Part shown: positions 55,066 through 64,000 of the stretch, piece after piece
How the letters are laid out: each line of letters starts with the position of its first letter
Position numbering within the stretch: the first letter of the stretch is position 1
Program-made: the position numbers and the translations under genes
Assembly: GCA_016648135.1 (NCBI GenBank)
Contig: JADDOH010024956.1
Coordinates: 23,556-87,555, forward strand
Direction of reading: 5' to 3'
DNA from: Agrypnia vestita
Lineage: Eukaryota > Arthropoda > Insecta > Trichoptera > Phryganeidae
DNA length: 64,000 nucleotides
Notes under the pieces: model-generated
The model's database searches: none
What the model saw: only the letters and a program-made list of their open reading frames with translations
What the model was told of the DNA's origin: nothing

Positions 55066-58038
55066 ATAAGATTTTTTGTCGTACTAATGTAATAACCTTA
55101 CCAATATTCGAAGTAGAAAAAGACTACAATATTCAGTACACAGGAAAATTACTTATGTAGACGAAAAGTGTTTAAAAAATGTCCACTTTCAGTAATGATG
55201 TTTTTAAAATATGCTCGTGTATTATATTTACTGCAAGATATAATAATATTAAAAATATAAAATGATATAAAAGATATTATATAATAGTTTCAGCTATTGG
55301 ATTTACAATGTTACATGTATACATTTTCAGTTGACCATAAAATATTCCTTTTCGTAATTGGGATTTCCAGCGACCATACTGGGAAAACAAGGAAATCGCA
55401 TGACTCATTCGGATACAAGATTTTCCGTTGAGCGGGACATAACTGGAAAGCGTATTTTATACAGAAATTTTCTAGATTCCGTAAGAGACATTTCAAAGAC
55501 GAGAGATTGATGTCAAATGATAAATTTAAAGCCGCCTTCGAAAGGTTAATGTTTTAATAAGGGTCGAGAGAAAGTGAATTAATAAGTTATTAAAAAAGTT
55601 ATGTGTTTGACCTTAGTTCTCAAAATCGGATAGGTCAATTACCCATTTAATAGCTTCATCAACCGTCCTTAGAAAATAGTAAAAAAAATACAATTATTAG
55701 GTGTTTCTTTATTTAGTTTACGTAAATTATTTATTTATACTGTTACGAAAAAATCTTAAACGGTAAGTAACACCGATGAAAGGTAAATCTTCTGACTGAT
55801 CCGAAATCTGGAGAGTGTGATGAATTATTGCGTTATCTCATCAACACCGGTTGAATAATAGATGAATTAATTTATGTGTTTAGAGACTGCAGACGAAAAG
55901 GCTTGTCGATTTTTAAACAACTTAGAAACAGTTCTAAACTAATCTATCCATTAATCAACAGTAATTTTCATTAAGCAGATTATTGAATTTTCGATTTGTT
56001 GTTGAAAATTTAGAGAGAATTTGGTTCTATAACTCATACACATAGGTACATACATATTAGAAAATAGAATCTCAAGATCAGGTTCCGCATAGAGTTGTAA
56101 AGCGCTTTAAAGTCAATCAAATATTCTCGGTAGAGAGACTTTTTACAATCCCGGTACATAACAATACGGTTTTTATAATCATTCAGTATCGAAACGTTGC
56201 TTAATAGTAGTTTCTTTATTATTTAGAATTTATTCTCATTTAGCGAAATAATATCATAATTTCTTGTTTTTGACAGATAAGAGAATGCGTTATGTAATTT
56301 AATTTAACAAAATGATACACGGTGAAATTAACTTTTTTGTTATTGTTTTAAACCTCGAATACAGGGTCCCCATCCATCGAATAGGTGCACCGTTACTGTT
56401 TCCCATTTCTCAAATCTCCCCCAAAATCTTTCACAAATCGGCATGCATTGCTAATGACAAAATGTCTAATAATGTTAAAATATCCTGCATCCTAACCAAA
56501 CTAATTTTTGCCATAATGCGCTAATTTTCACGGAATTTTTAAACTTGTTTCTTAATATTACTTTTCTTCAAATTTTATCAAAAAAAATATTGTAAGTAGG
56601 TATTGTTTCTTTCGTTTGGCTCTAGGCTAAACAATTTTTGTGGATCTTAGGAATTAAATGCTGCAAAAATATTAAATTAATTAAGAATGGGTTTCTTTTA
56701 CGCAATTTAAAATAAGACGACATAAAATAATATTCTCAATAAAATCAAGATGAAATATCCATATGAAGCGAAAGTAAATGATTTAGTTGAGAAATGTTCA
56801 ATATATATCACACATGTAGATGCAACCCCAATATTCCGGACATGCTTTATATCCTTCAAACGACTTTGTCGCACTGGAGGGCAATAAAGTCACGTGGTGA
56901 AGGGCGAAAAGGGAATCACACCCCTCCCCTCATAATCCAGACAGACCCCTCTTGGTACCTGCGGGAGTGAGGGTAGTAACAGTAGTACGGAGGAAGATAC
57001 AGGGGTATTCCTTTCGTGGAATCTCACCCCCATCTCCCTAGGCAGAACGTATTAAAAAAAAACTGCCTCAGAAAACAGTCTTATGAGATATTTCTATTGT
57101 TGTTTACTCCAAATATGGCCATAGTGATACTAAAAATACCATAATGTTAAGTTATCGTTTCAATAAATATTTATAATTCTAACATTAATATAGAATATGT
57201 TTATTCACGTTAAATGTGTCATGAAAACTACGTTAGCAACAGCAAGTTGAGAAAATTGTTGCACCTCGTGTTTTATTTTCACTTTAAATGGTACAGAGAT
57301 CCGACACAATCGCTTCAGAAATCTTTTGTAATAAAAAAAAATTGAGGCACCAAGTATCGATCTTGGAACCTCTATATAAGAGCACTGATTACGCTATCTT
57401 AGCTACCCTTCTAACATCCTATATTATTGTATTGTAGTACAGAATATAGAGGTTTTCATTCCTTCAATTGAATGGGTATTCATGGGCTGGGTAGACTAAG
57501 TGGAGGTAAATGGCTATGGCTGCCATTAATTTTCAATTTTTTTAATCCGATCAGGGTGCTCTACTGATTTAGCTAGTAAAACCAATAACGACTGGACAAT
57601 AATAAAATATCTGGAACGTTCTGGATAACCGTTATACAATAAGCGTAAGTATCTAGCAAATCAATAGAAATATAAACAAGCGTTGACAATCCATATTTCT
57701 ATAATATGTTGTTAGACTTATTAGTGCTGTACATTTCAATGCATTTAAACCAATCAAACAAAAAAAACATCATTGTATTTACTGGAATACGTGTTATCCG
57801 GTGAGATTAAACCAGTGACAGGTATCGAACATATTTTAATAGTTAGAGCTTTGTTTTAATGTCGTTAAATTTGAATCTTAGTATTTTAAACTTGTAAACT
57901 TGTAAAAGTTAAACTTGGACTTAAATATTAGTAATCGAACAATTTTGTACATTAAGTGTGAATATACCTTTACATACTTTATATAATTTCAGTATTATCA
58001 CTTAGGTGATCCGCGTTTGTCCGAATTATTATTATTAT
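55066..58038. other. AT-rich DNA, no gene seen
   Basis: 56880-57050 is GC-moderate and purine-rich. No repeat or exon was recognised over 3 kb. Confidence 0.35.
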
Positions 58039-58226
58039 TTTTTTTTTTTTAAATAGAGATGCGAACACGGAATACGTGTCACATCAATATTCTTACTATT
58101 TTCAAAGTAAGCTAAACGCTTGTATTATGAAAATAGGACTAACTTGCTGGTCTGGAGTGAGGTTCGAACCCGCGACCTTTGGAGCACGAGGCGAGTGTCC
58201 TAACCACGAGACCAACAAGCTACTCG
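58039..58226 (-). mobile_element. SINE family B, well preserved
   Basis: The reverse complement starts GAGTAGCTTGTTGGTCTCGT, has GCGGGTTCGAACCTCACTCC (box B), then CAGCAAGTTAGTCCTATTTT, the AAGCGTTTAGCTTAC body word and ends CCGTGTTCGCATCTCTATTT before an A-run. This is the best full-length copy of the family, about 185 bp. Confidence 0.88.
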
Positions 58227-58586
58227 TTGTTTATTATAATTTAACACTACGCAAAAAGGTTAGATAAATTATATAGGTATAGTTTACAGTTGTGATCTTC
58301 CAAGGTCACATATAATATTATAATTATTGTTATTATAAATTTATTGTATATATTGAAGGGAACAATATCAAAGATGTATGTAAAATTTACGTTTTGTAAA
58401 GATTGCCAATTAATTACATTTATTTAAAAACTTGCCTCAGAAATTTAGTTTTCAAAATTCTTAATGAATATTCCTTTTTTTTGTAAAGTTTATCACACTT
58501 AGGAAAAAAATTCTTAGATTTTAGACACATCCGTTCAGAATCTTCCGGTTAAATTTTTCTGGAATATTCTGGAATCTGCCGCGACA
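58227..58586. other. AT-rich DNA, no gene seen
   Basis: Nothing recognised. Confidence 0.4.
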
Positions 58587-58640
58587 TCAGCCCTAGTGAT
58601 GGACTCTGCAATGGGATCCAAAACGTTGGCCAGTCCCAGA
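58587..58640 (+). repeat. Degenerate hammerhead-like end, ACGT type
   Basis: CTAGTGA, TGGACTC paired with GGGATCCA, AAAACGTT and GGCCAG appear in hammerhead order, with CAGCC before the core pairing with GGC after it. The core strands are mutated (CTAGTGA for CTGATGA, AAAA for GAAA). Confidence 0.35.
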
Positions 58641-59097
58641 AAACTTTAACCAGCTACTTGTAAGCTAAGTCAGCAAGTCGTAAGCTTAAAAAATGTAATG
58701 AAATACTGAACGTATTTTTTTGGTATCGATTTCTATAATTCCCACAGTTTTGTAATCGCTGAAAATTATACCATGGATTCCATATCATAAACGCATGTGC
58801 ACTACTATATAGATGTAAGTACGTATATTGTGTAAATCCAGGAAAGCAGTTGAAGCAGGACGGAAGATGGGATTGGCCTCTCCCTTCCTATGTCTGGACA
58901 CGAGAGAGAGAAGGATAGAACAGGGACACTCACATAGGGTGGTGTGACTAACCTGCAGTACCGAGACACGAGACTACAGGGTGATCGTGAAATGCTACTT
59001 ACGACATTAATCATCAACATAATAATTCTTAATAATTGCTATCTTCGTGAATCGTTAAAAGTGATAAATGTACAGAGAGCAACATCGATCATTTACA
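58641..59097. other. Mixed DNA, no gene seen
   Basis: Nothing recognised. Confidence 0.4.
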
Positions 59098-59099
59098 TA

Positions 59100-59703
59100 T
59101 CGACGGCTCCTACGTATAATATCGTAACCCACAAATCGACGATTTGTAGTTTTTTGTGTATTTCATATGTATTTAATTATATCTTTATTTCCAAGAAAGA
59201 AAAAAAAATATTTTGCAATATATAACGTTTTTTTCGGACGTATTTTATCGTATCTCAAACAATCACATATTTTTTACGAAGTATACTATCGTATGTAACA
59301 CTTACGATAATTTGCGTTGGAAAATAACATATGATAATTTTGTCGTATGTAACACTTACGATAACATACGTTGGAAAATAACATAAGATAATTATCGTAT
59401 GTAACACTTACGATAATATGCGTGAGAAAATAACATAAGAAAATTATCATATGTAACACTCACGTTATTTTACGTCGCGTCTTTTCCGAAGTATAATATC
59501 GTATGTGCATTTCTACAAAAACCTTTAATAATTTCGACTTTTTTGTGATTATTTATGAAACTACAGTATAAAGTTAAATATTGAAACGAAATTTCAAAAA
59601 AATTGGGCAATATTTAGATTTATACCGGACGAAAATATGTTCAAATCCTTCTCCTGTAAAATAGAATTTTGTGGGTTACGATATTATACGTAGGAGCCGT
59701 CGA
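59100..59703. mobile_element. 604-bp TA-flanked non-autonomous element
   Basis: Termini TCGACGGCTCCTACGTATAA and TTATACGTAGGAGCCGTCGA are exact inverted repeats that extend through ATATCGTAACCCACAAA, about 40 bp in all. TA flanks both ends (59098-59099, 59704-59705). The left 110 bp matches both arms of 8839-9089. The middle holds a ~53-bp tandem repeat. No transposase. Confidence 0.85.
59289..59490 (+). repeat. ~53-bp tandem repeat, about 3.7 units
   Basis: TCGTATGTAACACTTACGAT occurs at 59289, 59343 and 59396, and as TCATATGTAACACTCACG at 59447. Steps are 52-54 bp. Each unit has GTGTTACAT-type inverted words (ATCGTATG ... TTACGAT), so each could fold. Confidence 0.85.
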
Positions 59704-59705
59704 TA

Positions 59706-61149
59706 TACATTTTAATACATTAAATATTACAGCAGCCAGTTAAAAAATATTAATTCAGTAGTGATTTTAGAAAGCTTAGAAATAATATTAACGATATCGA
59801 ATTAATGGGGATTGTTCATTTTCGTTCTTTGTTATCTTATGAAACATTTAAAAAGGTCAATGACTATATAATTATTTATTTTACGATTATTCGAGGAAGA
59901 ATTTACTGATATGGATTGATTTTCCACCATTAGGTTGCAAAGGCAGTCGACGTAGCCATTCAGCTAACCAAAAAATCAAAGTAATTTATAGTAGAAGGCA
60001 AAAAACTTATTAAAAATGTAATATTTAGATGGATACATAGATTAAGCACACTTCCACCAAAGTATGAAAGTTTGGTGAAGGACCTCAGATCGAGGCTCTT
60101 GGATGACAAAGAAATGAACTACGCTAGTGATCGCGAATAACAGGAACAGTAAGCGAAGAACATCATTAAAAAATATTTTGAACTTATCGATAATTTTTCT
60201 TTTTAGTCTATTTTCGTGAATTATTCTTACATAATTTCACGACACAAATTACCAAGTTGCAAAACTCTTAAGACTATTACAGATGGGAGATAGATACATA
60301 CGGCTCCCGATCATATTTCCTCCTAGCTAGGGAAAGGGCTGTTCGACGATGTTCACACTGATTACTATCGTTGGTAGGTACTTTAATTTGACCCTTCATG
60401 AAATACAATACAATCAATATTTACGACACAGTATAGTACGAAAAGAAGTATGCTGAGAATCACTATAAGAAACAAAACAAAAAACACGTCATTCACAAAT
60501 AAAAAGTTTTAATGGCAATGGATGGATAGTTAGGTAAATTAATTGGAGCGCCAGAATCACGAAAAGATCTTCATCCATTAGAGAATCGATAATGGATCAA
60601 GGAAGATAATGAATAAAACGATCATTGCTATTAGATATTGCATACGGATGGTGAATAACCAACGTACTTTCATACCATTAATTGTACCAATTGAGCTGGA
60701 AGAACCTATTGTCTTGCAAAATACTAATATGAAACAATTTTTGCATTTAAATATCAACAGTCAATGTGCAACCTTAGAGTTAATCTCCTCACATATACGA
60801 GTATGTATTTGTTAAAATCGATATCTGAGCGTTTCAAATTCCTAACATTTTGATGGCTGAATGCATCCTGACTTCACAATGTCTTGAATACTATTTCGAT
60901 GCCTGTGATGTTTTAAACTAGACTTAGCATCGTAATATATATTAATTTTAGAGAAGAAAATCGAACGAACAATGTCGAACTAAATTATAAGACAAATCTT
61001 ATTTTTTATTTCGTTACCTGCATGCAGTACGAAATTTAATGACCAACTTATTTTCCATGTAGCGAATCCTTCTACTTCAGGCTTTTACCTCTTTCTCCCC
61101 CTTTTACTCTTTAAAATCTTTTAATGAAATGCATAATTTTCTTTTATTC
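59706..61149. other. AT-rich DNA, no gene seen
   Basis: Nothing recognised; a 68-codon plus-strand frame (60609-60815) has no known similarity to me. Confidence 0.35.
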
Positions 61150-61337
61150 TTTTCTTTTTTTTGAATAGAGATGCGAACATGGAATTTGTGTAACATCAGT
61201 ATTCTTACTATTTTCAAACTAAGCTAAACGCCAGTGCTATAAAAATAAGACTAACTTGCCGGTCTGGAGTGAGGTTCGAACCCGCGACCTATGGATGACG
61301 AGGCTAGAGTCCTTACCACAAGATCGACAAGCTACTC
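61150..61337 (-). mobile_element. SINE family B, full-length diverged copy
   Basis: The reverse complement runs from GAGTAGCTTGTCGATCTTGT through GCGGGTTCGAACCTCACTCC to CCATGTTCGCATCTCTATTC and an A-rich end. It matches 58039-58226 throughout. Confidence 0.85.
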
Positions 61338-61883
61338 TTGTTTTGAGCCTTTAAGTATTTTTTCAATACTTGTTTCCTGTAACAACTGTTTCTTTCACTC
61401 ATAATTTCATATAAAAGTATTACATAATTATGGAAAATAAAAAGGAAATATGAAAATAGTCTGAATGAACCATGAACACTCTGTCCAAGAGATGACTATG
61501 TATGTACAATAGAGCACATTAATAATAAAGATGTAAGGAGATATAAAGCCAGGATAGGCTTAATAGAGAGGATGATGAAGACTTAATTGATGATCAGACA
61601 TACGGAACAAATGGCTGATTAAACAGGTACACACTATGCAGTGAGTGAGGATAGCTAACGTAACCAAACGAATAAAATTAGAAGAGAGTAAAATATCAAG
61701 AGCCTTAAGAAATAGATATCATGAGAGAAACGAAAAGAAAATAGGTAATAATAGAAATGAAAGAAATACCATTATTTATATTTATCGCCATCAGCGGATA
61801 TTTGGGTCAACTAATTAAATAACCCGTAATTTATATTTTTTTTTACTTATACTTCAAATTTTATTAACATTTATGATTACACG
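61338..61883. other. AT-rich, purine-rich DNA, no gene seen
   Basis: Nothing recognised. Confidence 0.4.
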
Positions 61884-61953
61884 AAAAACCTTACTATTTT
61901 TCAAACATAGTTGTACGCTTGAGCTTGTTAAAAATAATACTAACTTGATGGTC
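61884..61953 (-). repeat. SINE family B body fragment
   Basis: CTATTTTTCAAACATAGTTG, ACGCTTGAGC and AATAATACTAACTTGATGGTC (shortened here as ACTAACTTGATGGTC) follow the family body. The tRNA head is replaced by unrelated sequence. Confidence 0.4.
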
Positions 61954-62227
61954 AACCGACCAGGGCGACGAAATGCTAAATTCTTCAAAACTTTAAGGTG
62001 TGTGCAGTCAGTGCACTGAAACATGATTTGTACGTATTTTGGAAAAAACGAAAGTAAATATTTATCTGACAGAATATTACGATATATATATATTAGATAT
62101 TAAAATCTGAGATATTAATCTATTTCGCAGTTTTTAGGTTAACCTTTTTTTGACGCATTTAGCAATGTATAATTTGGTCTTCATTTTAGTTTTGTAGAAC
62201 TTTTACATATTTGTTAAATACATATAT
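61954..62227. other. AT-rich DNA, no gene seen
   Basis: Nothing recognised. Confidence 0.4.
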
Positions 62228-62775
62228 TTTTACTCCCTTTATATTAACTCGTGGCGTCTGCTTGCTTGCTTGCTTGCCGGCTTGCCGTCGAAAAAACTTT
62301 GGGTCGATTTTTGACCCTTTTTCCGTGATCCAATCGAACTGAAACTTGCCAAGCAGGCTCGTGGCGACGATCAAGAAGATCTATCAAATTTTCGTTAAAA
62401 AAATTAATAATTATAATATAATTTCGGATTTTTAGAAATTTTATTGTTTTTTTCAAATTGGAATCATTAGAAAAGTTTGATTATAGCAACGGCGGCCCGA
62501 TAACGTCGCGGAAAATTTCTAAATTTGAATAACTCCGTCAGTATACATAATAGGTACTTCACTACGAATGTCGAAAATCTGAATTGACTGACAAATGTTT
62601 TTAGAATTTAATGTTCAAAGCATGAAGTGTCTTATCAAAGCTCAAAACATCTGACATTTTAGAAATATATTAAATTACTGTAAGTTTAGTGTTATGTTAT
62701 ATGTTTTAATTCGTCTTTAATTGTTGTTATATTTTACAAAGAAAGGGAGTATAATAAAAACTTGTTTTTTATGGG
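62228..62775 (-). repeat. CTCCCTTT-ended repeat, copy 3
   Basis: TTTTTACTCCCTTTATATTA at one end and AAAGGGAGTATAATAAAAAC at the other are inverted over about 10 bp. The GCTTGCTTGCTTGCTTGCC microsatellite is longer here than at 6170. The copy follows 6147-6670 throughout. Confidence 0.75.
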
Positions 62776-63436
62776 TAAAACTTGATTTTTATTTGGTATG
62801 GGTAAAGCTTGGTTTTTATTTTTACTTTTTTTTACGTACGCATACGTATACTTCAATCTTAAATATATTGAGTGTACGCCACTAAAAATTTATATTGTGT
62901 AAATGGTTTACAATTCCGGCGACATTCGTGACAGCGAATAACAAGGGACAGAGAAAAGTGTGATGCACTTAGAAAAGCCTCCATACAGCAGTGCATAGCA
63001 AAAATATTTGGAAATGACATGAAATATATAAGATTGATCCTTGCGACGCCGCGGGATGGCGCTGTCGGAGTGACCTTACCGGTCTGCTGGCTCTGCTGAA
63101 TCGATGACAGAATAAAAGAGCGCCTTGTCACGGCCCGATGCGCCCCCATGCCGTACCGGGCCAGGCGCTGGCCCAGCGAACAGCCGACTTCCTGCGTGAG
63201 GGTATACGGCTCTATTGTCGATGTTATTGACGCATAACGAGCTTAATGCACTTCTAAATGTGAGGTCATGGACGTGTGCTGAACTTCAATGCTAATGAAA
63301 CGAGCGCTATTTTGTGACCTCCCCTAACTCGCTTTGTCCTAAATATATCAAATTTGTATGCAAATTTATTTACGATTACAAATTATCACATATTTATGTA
63401 TACACAACACTTCCATTACAATACAAAAGTACACGT
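62776..63436. other. Mixed DNA with GC-rich patch 63040-63200
   Basis: The patch (ACGCCGCGGGATGGCGCTG, GGGCCAGGCGCTGGCCC) is self-complementary in part: GGCCAGGCGCTGGCC is a near-palindrome. No gene recognised. Confidence 0.35.
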
Positions 63437-63845
63437 ACTTTTTACTCATGGCGTCTGTCTTTTTTTGACGCAAAACCTTTGGATCGATTTTTAACCCTTT
63501 TCCCGTGATCCAATCGAGCTGAAACTTTGCAAGCAGACTCGTGGTGACGATCAAAAAGATCTATCAAATTTTTGTTAAAAAAATTAATAATTATAGTATA
63601 ATTATGGATTTTTAGAAATTTTAATGGTTTTTTCATACAACTTAGTAAGTTTTATGGAGATTCCGACGCATATAGTAGACACTAAACCTAATTGTAGTAT
63701 AATTTTGGATTTTTGGAAAATTTTTATTACTCCCTTTCGTAGCGTGGCCCGACTGAACCCCAACGCGTAGGTTAAGCGCCAAACCAGTTTCCACTAGTAA
63801 ATGAGAAAGGGAGTATAATAAAAACTTCGTTTTCATGGGTTAGTT
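63437..63845 (-). repeat. CTCCCTTT-ended repeat, copy 4, rearranged
   Basis: It shares CCCGTGATCCAATCGAGCTG and CGTGGTGACGATCAAAAAG with the other copies. A second ATTACTCCCTTTCGTAGCG to GAGAAAGGGAGTATAATAAA unit (63727-63820) follows, so a short end-to-end unit is nested or joined to it. It lacks the GCAAGC microsatellite. Confidence 0.6.
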
Positions 63846-64000
63846 TTTTAATTCATTCACATCCGTTAGAGTAACCCGCAATTCAAATTTAAATATTTCA
63901 ACAAAAATCTTAGTTACGTGTGCTGTGCTGAGTGAAAAGTCGTCAAAATATAAACATTTTTCTATCCTCGAGAAAAGTTGTCTATTAAACGAGTTTGCCC

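Overview
This 64 kb window is AT-rich insect nuclear DNA that is dominated by transposable elements and contains almost no host coding sequence. Two cecropia-like mariner copies, two tRNA-derived SINE families, Helitron-type 3' ends, many TA- and TAA-flanked miniature elements and the frequent GGTACCTA-like words in the AT-rich background all fit a lepidopteran best. That assignment is inference; no marker gene in the window proves it.

Layout. 0-5 kb: a non-autonomous Helitron (702-1434) built on a ~129-bp tandem repeat, a hammerhead-like motif (1843-1900) and dispersed repeats. 6-11 kb: a 146-bp TA-flanked MITE (7261-7406), a fold-back element (8839-9089), an RTE-like LINE reverse-transcriptase relic (9347-10105) and a second LINE relic (10630-11195). 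12.5-13.9 kb: a GC- and CpG-rich block with the only plausible host gene start, an ATG in strong context at 13703 followed by a possible splice donor at 13821. 18.6-19.9 kb: a full-length mariner with an intact 339-codon transposase. 22-31 kb: LINE pieces, SINEs, a MITE, and a GC-rich block with an RFX-type X-box. 32-45 kb: Helitron-like 3' ends, a 465-bp palindrome with hammerhead-like cores at both outer ends (38168-38631), a 709-bp TAA-flanked element (39952-40660), a GC-rich promoter-like block (40735-40965), a second, frameshifted mariner (41557-42819) and tail-to-tail LINE fragments (43022-43803). 45-64 kb: long-armed inverted repeats, a SINE, a second pair of hammerhead-like ends (48105-48445), a 171-bp TAA MITE, a fold-back carrying the best hammerhead-like structure (54671-54716), a 604-bp TA-flanked element with internal ~53-bp repeats (59100-59703), SINEs and several copies of one repeat with CTCCCTTT/AAAGGGAG ends.

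The most interesting theme is a set of unrelated-looking repeats that share one RNA-like layout: CTGANGA, a helix, GAAA, then a short self-complementary word (ACGT, ACATGT or ACCGGT), often at the ends of inverted repeats. This resembles type I hammerhead ribozymes of Penelope-like elements and animal retrozymes. The rest of the window is intergenic or intronic AT-rich DNA. Coordinates of degenerate repeats are approximate because they were found by eye.
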